Shown: piece after piece, positions 33,838 through 42,382 of the stretch
How positions within the stretch are numbered: position 1 is the stretch's first letter
Layout: each line of letters begins with the position of its first letter
From: Candidatus Micrarchaeum sp.
Lineage (GTDB): Archaea; SpSt-1190; DYHY01
Length of the DNA stretch: 64,000 nucleotides
Assembly: GCA_020723935.1 (NCBI GenBank)
Contig: DYHY01000002.1
Span: 32,409 to 96,408, forward strand
Direction: 5' to 3'
The notes under the pieces: model-generated
Database searches by the model: none
Told to the model about the DNA's origin: nothing
What the model saw: only the letters and a program-made list of their open reading frames with translations
Program-made: the position numbers and the translations under genes

Positions 33838-36315
33838 TCATTTCCTTTTTTGCTTGGTTTTGCCTCCGAAGGCCGGAACAGTCACTGGCTCCGCATACGG
33901 GGTGAACGCCTCGTCGGTGTAGATAACAACCCTGTAAGCTCTCGCGTCCAAATCGCCGACGCCCATCCTCGTGACCACGAGCAGGCCGCGCGGGGAACCC
34001 GGGAGTCCGAGACAGTTTGTGTAGTCGTTCCCGGGGACCCTCCCCAGACCGATGAGGACCGGGCCCTCCTCGGTGATGCGCACGGCGAGCCTGTGCTTGT
34101 CGCCCGCCACCTCCATCTCGGAGTCGTAGGGGAAGTGGCCCCCTAGCTCCGATAGGCCGCCTTTCCCGTGGGGCTCGTGGGCGACGTACACTCTGTGAGG
34201 CTTCCCGTCCTTGTCCCTGAATTCGAAGACCCCCGCCGACGAGTCCCCTCTGCTTGATACGGTGGTTACCTGGCCCCAGTACTTGGGCGGTACCTGGTTC
34301 ATCAAGGCGTCCGATTCCGGATTGTCGCGCTGCTTGCTGCTCTTGTTCACGTGGTTCCCGTCGACAATTACTATCTTCGCCCCCTGCTTGGCGAAATGCG
34401 TGATTAAACCCGCGCCTCCCGGCAGGACCTGGTAGCGCCTGTGCTGCAGGCCGATGTTGGTGAGCGGCATCGCCGCGCTCAGCCTTCCCGAGAAATAGGC
34501 TAAAAGATCGTACCTCTCCTTGGCGGAGAGCTCTTCCGCTTCGTTCAGCATCTTGACGAACGCACTCGTCTCGAGCAGCGGGTCGAAGGTCGGGGTGCCC
34601 CCGCCAAGTAGGTGGGTGCCATCTGTATCGTCGCCCGTGAGGAGGAAGACGTCGCATTTGATCTCCTCGCCCCTGATCAGTGCGAACTCGCGCTTGGAAA
34701 GCTCCTCGGAGGATTCGTGGCCGGGCTCCCCGTACTTCATGAGCTCGAGCGCCTTGCGGGCGCCTTTGACGTCTCTAGCAGCCCTCGCAGTCCTGTACAT
34801 CAAGAGTATCTCGCCGGCCGCCCTGGACGGGGCCATGGCCGTGACCGAGAATTCAGTCCTCGCGCCGAAGTGCCGATCGCCGCTCTGGACGGCCGTGAAC
34901 AGTTCGTGCTGGGACATTCCGGCGGCTAGCCCCTTGAGAGCGTCGTCGTCCCAGCTGGAGAGGCTTATTTGCCCGCCGTCGACTTGCAAGACTGTGAAGC
35001 CTGGGCTCAGGCGGCCCTTCCCGTACGCTAGGGAGACGGGGTCGCTGCCGTGCTCCCGCTGCTTGGCCCCGTACTTCATCACGAGGTCGCCGTCCACCAT
35101 CATCGGGGCAGTGTACACGACGGTCGCATTGAGCGCGCCGCCTTCGAGCTCCATCTGGGCGGTCCCGCTCTCCGCGGTTATCGCGACATCTGGATGGCCC
35201 TTGAGCATGTTGCTTTTGGCTATGCGATTGATCGGGTTATTCGTCGGCCTCGGGGACGAAAGGGGGGGGCTGTATGCGAGCGCGACCTTCTTCCCGCCGA
35301 CCTCGATGGTCTTGGCGCCCTCCACGACGTCCCACTCCAATCCCAGGGCGTCCCTTATCTGGTCGTCCCTTTCCATCGACGCTATGACCTGCGCCGCGAC
35401 CATGTCGCGCGTGGATGCCCTCTTCTGGCCGGTCATCTTGCAGAAGTCCTTGGCGCCCTTTTCCTGCCTCTGGCGTATCTGCTGGGTGTGGGCGTTGTCG
35501 GCATTGGCCTTCTCACGGGCGGCCCAGAGACGCATAACCTTGCGTTCATAGAGGGTTTTCTCGTCGTCCGCGCCGATGAGGACGAGGCCATTAGCTATCT
35601 CGTACCAGTCATCCGCCTTGAGATCAGTTTTCTTCTCGGCAAGGTACTGGCGCGCGCTCTTGCTGCCCTGCACGCGCTCCTTCAGCGCGGAGAGGCTTTT
35701 GGCGTCGAGGGCCGCCACGGCATCCCCTATCTGCGTGCAGACCGCCTCGGCCTGCGTGGAGCTGTCCTTGTCCGAATAACCCTTGCGGCGAAGGGCGTTC
35801 AGTTCGGCGAGGATGATATTTACCCTGTCGCGCTCCCAGAGCGTGTCATCCGGGCCCTTAACGTAGACCTTCCTGGTCAACTTTGTGACGGCTGGGTTCT
35901 TCAGCGCGTCCACCGCCCTCTTGGCGAGGATGTAGCCGTCGCCGGGCTGGAGCATTTCGGTAGCAGCCGAGACGGCCGCTTTTAGGTGCTCCGGGTTGTC
36001 CGTGACGGCCGAAAACGTGGAGTAGTTGATCATCCTGTTCATCTCGTCCTGGAACTCCCTCTCCGCCACGAAGTTCGGGTCGTCGTCGGGCCTGATCTCG
36101 GGTCTCTTGGCGAGGCGCGTTGAGGCGCTCACACAGGTGACCGAATGCCCGGATGGCTCGTATTTTAAAGCGCCCCCGGCCCAGACAAGGAGGTCGATGT
36201 CCCCCTTGAGTTCCATCGCGCGGGCCGCGCCCTTGAAGAGCGACAGGTCGGCGTCGTGGTATTTAGATCCAAGGTTCGGGCTCCCTATAACTGCAATTTT
36301 CACCATTTCAGTCAA
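33838..36315 (-). CDS. Large protein with metallophosphoesterase-like motifs
   Basis: 825 residues, no signal peptide or membrane helix. Motifs in the second half resemble the calcineurin-like phosphoesterase set in order: FTAVQSGDRHFGAR (about 470), KIVIVDGNHVNKS (about 655), RVYVAHEPHGKGG (about 725) and EVAGDKHRLAV (about 750). Together they offer the Asp, Asn-His and His ligands of a two-metal site. The N-terminus (KIAVIGSPNLGSKYHDADLS) starts like a related domain but has lost its Gly-Asp motif (LLVWAGGAL). A nuclease or phosphatase is a reasonable inference; the specific family is unknown. Codon and amino-acid usage (more Lys, Asn, Thr) differs slightly from neighbours, compatible with a viral or plasmid origin. 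Confidence 0.6.
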   Translation of the reverse strand: MTEMVKIAVIGSPNLGSKYHDADLSLFKGAARAMELKGDIDLLVWAGGALKYEPSGHSVTCVSASTRLAKRPEIRPDDDPNFVAEREFQDEMNRMINYSTFSAVTDNPEHLKAAVSAATEMLQPGDGYILAKRAVDALKNPAVTKLTRKVYVKGPDDTLWERDRVNIILAELNALRRKGYSDKDSSTQAEAVCTQIGDAVAALDAKSLSALKERVQGSKSARQYLAEKKTDLKADDWYEIANGLVLIGADDEKTLYERKVMRLWAAREKANADNAHTQQIRQRQEKGAKDFCKMTGQKRASTRDMVAAQVIASMERDDQIRDALGLEWDVVEGAKTIEVGGKKVALAYSPPLSSPRPTNNPINRIAKSNMLKGHPDVAITAESGTAQMELEGGALNATVVYTAPMMVDGDLVMKYGAKQREHGSDPVSLAYGKGRLSPGFTVLQVDGGQISLSSWDDDALKGLAAGMSQHELFTAVQSGDRHFGARTEFSVTAMAPSRAAGEILLMYRTARAARDVKGARKALELMKYGEPGHESSEELSKREFALIRGEEIKCDVFLLTGDDTDGTHLLGGGTPTFDPLLETSAFVKMLNEAEELSAKERYDLLAYFSGRLSAAMPLTNIGLQHRRYQVLPGGAGLITHFAKQGAKIVIVDGNHVNKSSKQRDNPESDALMNQVPPKYWGQVTTVSSRGDSSAGVFEFRDKDGKPHRVYVAHEPHGKGGLSELGGHFPYDSEMEVAGDKHRLAVRITEEGPVLIGLGRVPGNDYTNCLGLPGSPRGLLVVTRMGVGDLDARAYRVVIYTDEAFTPYAEPVTVPAFGGKTKQKRK

Positions 36316-36603
36316 AAATTCCCCCCTTTTTCATTTTCCATCCCAAGGTAGCCCGCATTTCTTTCAATCCTCCCCTTTCCCCCAAGGTCAAGGCCGGCGC
36401 CCGAAAGAGCGTCCGCCCGAACCCCTTGCAAGCCTTAACGCGCCCGAAGGTTTTAAAGAATTGCTACCATCAATAGATGGTGAACTTAATATAGAACCGG
36501 GCTTGCGCTGGACAAAAACGTCCGAACCCCCCTTTTAAACCGGCGTTTTGTTATTAACGCCATCCAAAATCTTAATAACCGAGCGCAGGGGGCGCCCTAA
36601 AGA
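36316..36603. other. Divergent intergenic region with two inverted repeats
   Basis: No gene is seen. It is AT-richer than average and contains ACCATC-AATA-GATGGT at 36466-36481 and GGCGTT-(8 nt)-AACGCC at 36542-36561. A TATA-like CTTAATAACC lies at 36571-36580, about 24 nt before the NikR-like start at 36604. Confidence 0.5.
36542..36561. promoter_or_regulatory. Inverted repeat upstream of the NikR-like gene
   Basis: GGCGTT and AACGCC arms separated by 8 nt lie directly upstream of the TATA candidate of the ribbon-helix-helix regulator gene, a usual place for an autoregulatory operator. Binding is inference. Confidence 0.35.
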
Positions 36604-36990
36604 ATGGCAGAGATTGTCAGCATCTCCCTCCAGCGCCGCGAGCTTGACACCCTCGACCGGCTTTCCAGGCAAATGGGCTTTGCCGGGAGGAGCGAGGCGG
36701 TGCGGGCGGGCCTGCGCCTGCTCTCCGCGGAGGCGGGCGGGCGCGACGGCCTGGCCGGCCAGGTGCAGGCGGTCCTCGTCGTCGTCCACAGGGAGGAGGC
36801 GGAGGGGGCCGTGAACGAGAAGAAGCACTCCTTCGAGGAGATACTCGACACGCAGATCCACAGCCAGCTGGGGAACGGCAGGTGCCTGGAAGTGTTCGTC
36901 CTGCGCGGCGCCGGCGCGAGCGTGCGCGAGCTCTCCAATTCCATGTCCTCGGAGAAGGGCGTGGAATCCGCAAAGCTTGTTGTGTCCTGA
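36604..36990 (+). CDS. NikR-like ribbon-helix-helix transcription regulator
   Basis: 128 residues. Residues 1-45 (EIVSISLQRRELDTLDRLSR, then GFAGRSEAVRAGLRLL) form a CopG/NikR ribbon-helix-helix DNA-binding domain. Residues 55-128 match the NikR regulatory domain (VLVVVHREEAEG, EEILDTQIHSQL, RCLEVFVLRG, V-R-E-L). Nickel NikR uses three His and one Cys. Here the Cys (RCLE) and the His of TQIHSQ are present, but the His cluster looks incomplete, so metal choice may differ. ATG lies about 24 nt after CTTAATAACC. Overlap-like spacing (5 nt) to the following metal-binding protein gene suggests an operon. Confidence 0.82.
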   Translation: MAEIVSISLQRRELDTLDRLSRQMGFAGRSEAVRAGLRLLSAEAGGRDGLAGQVQAVLVVVHREEAEGAVNEKKHSFEEILDTQIHSQLGNGRCLEVFVLRGAGASVRELSNSMSSEKGVESAKLVVS

Positions 36991-36995
36991 AGGCC

Positions 36996-37610
36996 GTGGC
37001 GCGCTTCGAGATACCATGCGCCTCGTGCAAGGAGAAGAACTGCTGCTCGCGCCTCCGCCAGTTCTCGGCGAGGCGCAGGGAGAGGGAGGACGGGGGCGTC
37101 CCGCTCTTCCCGTGGGAGGTGGAGGCGGCGCGCGGCAGGGGCGCAGCTAGGATCTCCGAAACCGAGCGCGTGAACGGGATAGTCACCCTCTACAGGATGG
37201 CTGGGGAGGGCGGGAGCTGCCCGTTCTTCGACAAGGAGAAGAGGATCTGCACCGTTTATGCCAAGCGGCCCCTCGCGTGCAGGGCGTTCCCGATAGCCAG
37301 GTCCGGGATTCTGGAATACCTCGCCAGGAAGAACCCCTCGCCCGAGGGCGAGCTGTTCTGCATGGGCGGGATAATACCCAAGCTCCCGCGGATGACGCGG
37401 GCCAATTTCATCAAGGCGATGGACGAGAGCCTCGGCGCGCAGTTCTGGCAGGCCGTCCAGATGGACCTCGCCCTGGATTTCGTGAGGAGCCTCGCCAGGC
37501 AGGGGATCGCGTTCCAAGACTCCGGCGAAGGGGGGCGGAAGGTCGTCGAGAAGATCCTCTCCGACCCGATGGAGCTCAGGAAGACGTTCCTCGGGGCGAC
37601 GGAGAAGTAG
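36996..37610 (+). CDS. YkgJ-like CxxC metal-binding (zinc/iron-chelating) protein
   Basis: 204 residues from a GTG at 36996, five bases after the NikR-like stop. FEIPCASCKEKNCC near the N-terminus and CPFFDKEKRICTVYAKRPLACRAFPI in the middle are the Cys pattern of the UPF0153/YkgJ family, thought to bind a metal ion or cluster. The C-terminal 100 residues are helical. No ATG exists near the family start, while frames further upstream overlap the regulator gene. Regulation by the neighbouring NikR-like protein and a metal-related role are inferences from the pairing. Confidence 0.78.
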   Translation: MARFEIPCASCKEKNCCSRLRQFSARRREREDGGVPLFPWEVEAARGRGAARISETERVNGIVTLYRMAGEGGSCPFFDKEKRICTVYAKRPLACRAFPIARSGILEYLARKNPSPEGELFCMGGIIPKLPRMTRANFIKAMDESLGAQFWQAVQMDLALDFVRSLARQGIAFQDSGEGGRKVVEKILSDPMELRKTFLGATEK

Positions 37611-37616
37611 GCCCTC

Positions 37617-38126
37617 TCAGGCGCGCCGTCTCCTGCGGCCGGCTGCCGAAGAGCCCCTGCCCCCCAGGAACCTCCCCTCGTGCAGCTTGTAGAGCGCAAA
37701 GCCTATCGCGGTCCCGAGAACGGCACCCGCCGTGACGTCGACTACAGTGTGCACGCCCTGCATGACGCGGCTCAGAGCTATCATGAACGGGAAGAGGAGG
37801 ATGATTTCGGACGACTTCCAGCGGCCGTTAAGGAAGAAGAGGAAGGAGAAGAAGGCGAAAGATATTGCCGCGTGGCCGCTGGGGAAAGCATAGTCTGCGG
37901 GGCAGGATGGCGTCCCGGCGCACGGGCGCGGGACCTGGAAGACGCCCTTGGAAGCGGCCGTTGTCACGCCCGCGACGAGGAGGACCGCGCCCAAGAAGCC
38001 GGCGAGGACCGCGAGCTTCTCGTCCCTGTGGAAAGCCTTGTGCAGGACGAGGGCGCAGAGGAAGATGCCGGCAATGAAGAGCGGGTCTGTGATTATCCCG
38101 AGGACCAGGGACAGGGCGTTGATCAT
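37617..38126 (-). CDS. PAP2 family phosphatase
   Basis: 169 residues with about five membrane helices. The three PAP2 motifs are complete: K-GVFQVP-RP (KxxxxxxRP, about residue 60), FPSGHAA (PSGH, about 82) and SRVMQGVHTVVDV (SRxxxxxHxxxD, about 118). The family removes phosphate from lipid phosphates such as phosphatidic acid or polyprenyl pyrophosphate at the membrane. The tail is Arg-rich. ATG lies about 25 nt from a minus-strand TATA candidate (GATTAAAAG). Convergent with the YkgJ-like gene, 6 nt apart. Confidence 0.9.
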   Translation of the reverse strand: MINALSLVLGIITDPLFIAGIFLCALVLHKAFHRDEKLAVLAGFLGAVLLVAGVTTAASKGVFQVPRPCAGTPSCPADYAFPSGHAAISFAFFSFLFFLNGRWKSSEIILLFPFMIALSRVMQGVHTVVDVTAGAVLGTAIGFALYKLHEGRFLGGRGSSAAGRRRRRA

Positions 38127-38235
38127 TTCGGTGGGGGCCGTCTTCCCGGCTTTTAATCGTTGCCGGCGGGGACGCGGGCGTCCCCAGGGTGGGCGCTTGC
38201 GCGTCCCTCTGCCGCCTTGAAGAGTTATTGCCCGC

Positions 38236-38313
38236 CTACCGTTTCACCGTCACGGATTTCGCCAGGTTCCACGGCCGAGCGGAAGCGAGGTCCGGGAATC
38301 CGGCCAGCTTCAT
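38236..38313 (-). pseudogene. Relic of a second glmS 3' end
   Basis: A 25-codon frame whose ATG overlaps the glmS stop codon (ATGA) ends in RPWNLAKSVTVKR and stop. GlmS itself ends PRNLAKSVTVK. The peptide is nearly identical but the DNA differs at many synonymous places (roughly 24 of 33 bases match), so this is the remnant of a different GlmS copy and not a recent local duplication. Confidence 0.5.
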
Positions 38314-40085
38314 TTCACCGTAACGCTCTTGGCGAGATTCCTGGGCTTGTCGACGTCGTTCCCCCTCGCGACGCCCACGTAGTAGGCGAGCATCTGCAGC
38401 GGGACCGTCGAGAGCAGGGGATAGAGCAGCGGGTCCGCGCCCTCCGGGATGCGGATGAAGCGGTCGTAGATCTTGTTGGGCCTGTCCGAGACGCCTATGA
38501 CGAGGCCCTCGCGCGCCCGCACTTCCATCGTGTTCGAGACGGTCTCCTCGTACGTGTCGTCGGCCGGGTTTATTGTCACGACTGGCACGCCCTTCTCGAC
38601 GAGCGAGAGCGTCCCGTGCTTGAGCTCGCCCGCGGGCATCCCCTCCGCGTGGATGTACGATATTTCCTTGAACTTCAGGGCGCCCTCTATCGCCGTCGCG
38701 AAGTTTATCCCGCGGCCGATGAAATAGACCGCAGGGCTGCCTTTGAGCTCCTCCGCGAGGGCTTTCACCGTCCCGCGGTTGTCCTCGATCGTCTTCTTCA
38801 CGAGGGCCGCGGCGCCGTCCACGAACCCCTTCGCGTCCTTCCTGTACCTGCCCTGCAGCGCGAGGGACAGGAGCGAGAACATGAGAACCGTGGCCGAGAA
38901 GCTCTTGGTCGCGGCGACGCCCACTTCAGGACCCGCCTGCATGTAGATGACGCCGTCGCTTTCGCGCGTCAGCGTTGAGCCCAGGACGTTCACGATCGAG
39001 TAGACGCAAACCCCCCTCGCTTTCGCCGAGCGCACGGCGTCCATCACGTCCGCCGTCTCCCCGGACTGGGAGATCGCGATTATTACGGTGCCTCTGTCCA
39101 TCGACTGGGCGAAATGGCTGAACTCGGATGCGAGCATAACGTCGCAGTAGATCCCCGCATCCTTCATCAGGATGTAGCGCCCGATGAGCGCCGCGTGGCG
39201 CGAGGTGCCGCAGGCTAGCATCACGACGCGCTTCGCGCCCTTGAGCTTGGCAGCTACCCTGCGGATGCCTGCCTCGTTCTGCGCGACGACCCTTGGGATC
39301 GTCGCCGGCTGCTCTTCTATCTCCTTGAGCATAAAGTAGGGGTATCCGCCGAGCTTCGCCGCCTCCGGGGTCCAGGTTACCTTCCAGACGTCCTTCTTCA
39401 CGCGCTTGCCCCGGCGGAACACCTCCACTGACCTAGGAGTTAGGACCGCAAGCTCCCCGTCGTCCACTACGAGGGCCTTGTTGGTGTGGGCGAGGAAAGC
39501 GGGGACATCGGAGGCTATGAAATTCTCCCCTTTCCCGACGCCTATGACAAGGGGGCTGGATTTCCTGACCGCGACGATCTTGCCCGGATCGCGCGACGAG
39601 ACCACTCCGAGGGCGTATGACCCGTGGAGGAGGGGCAGCGTCTTTGCCACCGCCTCCTCCAGGGTCGAATCGGAGGAATAATTCTCGCCTATCAGATGGG
39701 AGACGACTTCCGTGTCGGTCTCCGAAGCGAAGACGTGGCCGCGGGAAAGGAGGCCGCTCTTGAGCTCGGCGAAGTTCTCGATTATCCCGTTGTGGATCAC
39801 CGCCACCGTCCCGGACTGGTCGAAATGCGGGTGGCTGTTTGGCACCGAGGGCTTCCCGTGCGTCGCCCAGCGCGTGTGCGCCATCCCGGTCGTCCCGTTG
39901 AAGGTCGAATAGTCTATCTGGGATTCGAGGCCCGCGACCCTTCCGACCGCCTTCTTGACCTCAAGCTTGCCGTTGACGACGACGATTCCCGCGGAATCGT
40001 ATCCCCTGTATTCGAGGGTCTTGAGGCTGTCGACTAGAATCCTGGCGCAGTTCTTGTCACCGACATATCCTATGATTCCGCACAT
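38310..40085 (-). CDS. glmS: Glutamine-fructose-6-phosphate aminotransferase (isomerizing)
   Basis: 591 residues, about the usual length. It makes glucosamine-6-phosphate from fructose-6-phosphate and glutamine, the entry to amino-sugar synthesis for glycans. The class II glutaminase domain starts MCGIIGYVG, with the catalytic Cys at position 2, and has THGKPSVPNSHPH and HNGIIENF. Two SIS sugar-isomerase domains follow (CGTSRHAALIG, ISQSGETADVMDAV, then GRGINFATAIEGALKFKEISY and EGMPAGELKHG). The C-terminal DKPRNLAKSVTVK is typical. The start is about 26 nt from a minus-strand TATA candidate (TTATTAAAC). Divergent from a HTH regulator gene. Confidence 0.96.
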   Translation of the reverse strand: MCGIIGYVGDKNCARILVDSLKTLEYRGYDSAGIVVVNGKLEVKKAVGRVAGLESQIDYSTFNGTTGMAHTRWATHGKPSVPNSHPHFDQSGTVAVIHNGIIENFAELKSGLLSRGHVFASETDTEVVSHLIGENYSSDSTLEEAVAKTLPLLHGSYALGVVSSRDPGKIVAVRKSSPLVIGVGKGENFIASDVPAFLAHTNKALVVDDGELAVLTPRSVEVFRRGKRVKKDVWKVTWTPEAAKLGGYPYFMLKEIEEQPATIPRVVAQNEAGIRRVAAKLKGAKRVVMLACGTSRHAALIGRYILMKDAGIYCDVMLASEFSHFAQSMDRGTVIIAISQSGETADVMDAVRSAKARGVCVYSIVNVLGSTLTRESDGVIYMQAGPEVGVAATKSFSATVLMFSLLSLALQGRYRKDAKGFVDGAAALVKKTIEDNRGTVKALAEELKGSPAVYFIGRGINFATAIEGALKFKEISYIHAEGMPAGELKHGTLSLVEKGVPVVTINPADDTYEETVSNTMEVRAREGLVIGVSDRPNKIYDRFIRIPEGADPLLYPLLSTVPLQMLAYYVGVARGNDVDKPRNLAKSVTVK

Positions 40086-40212
40086 GTTTCAACAGTTCGC
40101 CTTGGAACAGGCTTCGTTTAATAAGCATTACTCAAACTAGTCTCCGACACCCAAAAGAGGATTGAAAGTGGTCGCAAAAATGGGGACTGTTTCAGGCTCC
40201 GTTCAGGACAAT

Positions 40213-40222
40213 CATTATAAAT
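40213..40222 (+). promoter_or_regulatory. TATA-like element of the HTH/S-layer-like gene
   Basis: CATTATAAAT ends 21 nt before the ATG at 40243, fixing that ATG as the likely leaderless start. Confidence 0.55.
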
Positions 40223-40242
40223 TCAATACAAGTAGTGTTGCA

Positions 40243-41169
40243 ATGGTGTTAATAGTAGAGAAGGAGGGCGGCAAGTACCGCGCGCTCGAGGGCAAGCTCG
40301 TGACGCCGCAGGCTTTCGCAGTCCTCCTGCATCCAGTGAGGCTGAAGATCCTCTCGGAGCTGTCGCGCGAGCCCTCCTACCCCTCGAAGCTCGCCGAGAA
40401 GATGAGGATGAGCGAGCAGAAGGTCTTCTATCACGTGCGCGCGCTCAAGAAGGCGGGCCTCGTCGAGGTGGAGAAGAAGGAGGAGATGCGCGGGGGCCTT
40501 GCCAAGTACTTCCGTGCGGTGGATTCCGCTTTCGCGATCAAGCTCTCGGGCGAGAAGTCCTTCGACCTCCCCGTCGAGGGGCGGAAGGACGCGGGCGCGT
40601 TCTTCTCGGCGTTCGCGGACAGGAGCGGCAACTTCGACGGCCTGATCGTCGTGGGATCGCCCGACCCGCACGGCCCCAACAAGGCGAGGGCGAGGGACGG
40701 CCACTACGCCGCGGACCTCGCGATGCTCATGGGGAAGTTCGCGAGGATCAACGGATCGGTGACGCGCACGGACACGGAGCTCAAGGAGAGCGAGCGGCGG
40801 CGCAATCTCGTCCTCATCGGCGGGCCGATAACGAACATGGTCGTGGGCGAAGCCAACGCGGCCCTCCCCGTCAGGTTCGATCCCGCCCACAACTGGGACA
40901 TATTCTCGGAGATATCGGGCACGTACTACCACGAGGAGGAATGCGGCCTGATAGTGCGCGCGAAGAACCCCTGGAACCCAGAGGCGGAGATCCTCGTCGT
41001 CGCCGGGAAGAGGTTCTCCGGGACGAAATCTGCGGTCCTCGCCCTGATTTCGAAAGGGGAGCAGGTCGCCGAGGGGAACGTCGGAAGGAGGAAGGCGTTC
41101 GCCAAGGTCGTGGAGGGCGCGGATCTTGACGGCGACGGGATCGTCGATTCGGTCGAGATAAGAGAGTGA
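40243..41169 (+). CDS. ArsR-type HTH protein fused to an S-layer-like domain
   Basis: 308 residues from the ATG at 40243. Residues about 18-85 are a winged helix of ArsR type (FAVLLHPVRLKILSELSRE, SKLAEKMRMSEQKVFYHVRAL). The rest has an S-layer-like pattern (LIVVGSPDPHGPN, NLVLIGGPITNMV, AEILVVAGKRFSGT). Near the end DLDGDGIVDSVEI looks like a calcium-binding loop. Such fusions are known in several archaea; the ligand is unknown. It could regulate glmS, from which it is divergent, linking amino-sugar supply to envelope state. That link is inference. Confidence 0.75.
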   Translation: MVLIVEKEGGKYRALEGKLVTPQAFAVLLHPVRLKILSELSREPSYPSKLAEKMRMSEQKVFYHVRALKKAGLVEVEKKEEMRGGLAKYFRAVDSAFAIKLSGEKSFDLPVEGRKDAGAFFSAFADRSGNFDGLIVVGSPDPHGPNKARARDGHYAADLAMLMGKFARINGSVTRTDTELKESERRRNLVLIGGPITNMVVGEANAALPVRFDPAHNWDIFSEISGTYYHEEECGLIVRAKNPWNPEAEILVVAGKRFSGTKSAVLALISKGEQVAEGNVGRRKAFAKVVEGADLDGDGIVDSVEIRE

Positions 41170-41275
41170 CAATCGAATCGATGGTCGGCGGCTCCCGGGA
41201 GCCCTTCGCGGAGGAAGCGCCGGCGCAGGAGAGACGGGGGGCGGCCCCGCCGGAAGGAAATCTCCCGCCAGGATC

Positions 41276-41626
41276 TCAGAGCAGGCTCTCTATTTGCTTG
41301 CCCCAGTGGGCGCCGGCGACGATGAGCACCGCTCCGAGGCCGAAGAAGATGAGGGATATGTATTTGAGGCCCCCGGTGGGCTTGACGAGGCCGCTTATCG
41401 CCTCGTATATCCCTATCAGGACGAGGCCGACATAGATCGACGTGAAGGCGAAGGCGAGGGTTATGAGGAACGTCTCCTTCTTGGAGAGGACGAGGTAGCG
41501 TTCGGAGACGGTTATCCTCTTGAGGATGTTCTCGGCGAGGCCCTTGAGGCCCCAGGCGTAGACGAGGAGGATGAATATCGTTATGACAAACGAATGGTCC
41601 CTCACTAGGACGGATGCATCAACCAT
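41276..41626 (-). CDS. Small polytopic membrane protein
   Basis: 116 residues with three hydrophobic helices (about 12-30, 47-75, 88-108) and a basic loop (LKRITVSERYLVLSKKE). No family recognised. The start lies about 24 nt from a minus-strand TATA candidate (TTTTAATAG at 41648-41656). Convergent with the HTH/S-layer-like gene. Confidence 0.72.
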   Translation of the reverse strand: MVDASVLVRDHSFVITIFILLVYAWGLKGLAENILKRITVSERYLVLSKKETFLITLAFAFTSIYVGLVLIGIYEAISGLVKPTGGLKYISLIFFGLGAVLIVAGAHWGKQIESLL

Positions 41627-41715
41627 TCAGTGACGGTGAGAACGCCCCTATTAAAATGCTTTTTCCGCAGCAAAGGTAAAAAAGGGCCTCCCCGAGCCTT
41701 CCCGAGGGCGCCAAA

Positions 41716-42045
41716 ATGGGTTTCATACAGATAGGAAGGGGAAGCGCGAAGAAGAGGTCGCGGTTCCTCCACCTCCTAGACTTCAAGAACCTGAGGATAA
41801 TATTCAGTAAGGATGAGAAGGGCGTGCGCGTTGAGGCGTGCGAGAGCAAGGACGCCCCGCCCTACGTCGCGACGGTCAAGTTCTCGTTCTACATAACGGA
41901 GAAGGAATACCGCAGGATCGCGACCAAGCACAAAAACATCATATGCAGGATGATGAGCCAGCTGGAAGGGCTCTCGGAGACGATAGAGGACCTCTACAAG
42001 AGGAAGCGGGGCAAGGGGGGTCTGGGCGATGGCAGCGAAGGGTAG
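41716..42045 (+). CDS. Hypothetical protein upstream of ferredoxin
   Basis: 109 residues, soluble and basic (GFIQIGRGSAKKRSRFLHLL, FYITEKEYRRIATKHKNI). No known domain. It overlaps the ferredoxin gene by 17 nt, so the two are co-translated and may work together. Confidence 0.65.
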   Translation: MGFIQIGRGSAKKRSRFLHLLDFKNLRIIFSKDEKGVRVEACESKDAPPYVATVKFSFYITEKEYRRIATKHKNIICRMMSQLEGLSETIEDLYKRKRGKGGLGDGSEG

Positions 42046-42349
42046 GAAGGCGGAGGGCAAGCCGTTGGGCAAGCCGTTGGGCAAGCCGTTGGGCAAGCCT
42101 TCAGGAAAGGCTGGTGCGGCTGGGAGCGCCCCCGCCGGGGCGAAGTTCAAGATCATCCACGACGTCCCTACCTGCATCGGCTGCGGGGCGTGCGCGGCTG
42201 TCTCCTCCAACTGGGTGATGAAGGGCGAGAAGGCAAAGGTCAAGGTCATGCTGCTCGGGAAGCTAGGCGACAACATAGACGCCGCGGAATCCTGCCCGGT
42301 CACCTGCATACACATCGTCGACCTGCAGAAGAACAAGAAGCTCATCTGA
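42029..42349 (+). CDS. Single-cluster [4Fe-4S] ferredoxin with repeat-rich N-terminal extension
   Basis: 106 residues. CIGCGAC at about 51-57 plus the distant ESCPVTC (about 89) gives the four Cys of a monocluster archaeal ferredoxin, a soluble electron carrier. The first 35 residues are a low-complexity Lys/Gly/Pro extension with tandem GKPL units encoded by a 12-bp repeat. It overlaps the preceding hypothetical gene. Partner enzymes are not evident nearby. Confidence 0.88.
   Translation: MAAKGRKAEGKPLGKPLGKPLGKPSGKAGAAGSAPAGAKFKIIHDVPTCIGCGACAAVSSNWVMKGEKAKVKVMLLGKLGDNIDAAESCPVTCIHIVDLQKNKKLI
42061..42096 (+). repeat. 12-bp tandem repeat x3 in the ferredoxin gene
   Basis: GCCGTTGGGCAA occurs three times without change, with partial copies on both sides, coding in-frame GKPL units. 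The number of units may vary by slippage without breaking the frame. Confidence 0.9.
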
Positions 42350-42382
42350 TCCGCGGACGCGCGCCCACTTCCTTCGAAAAAA

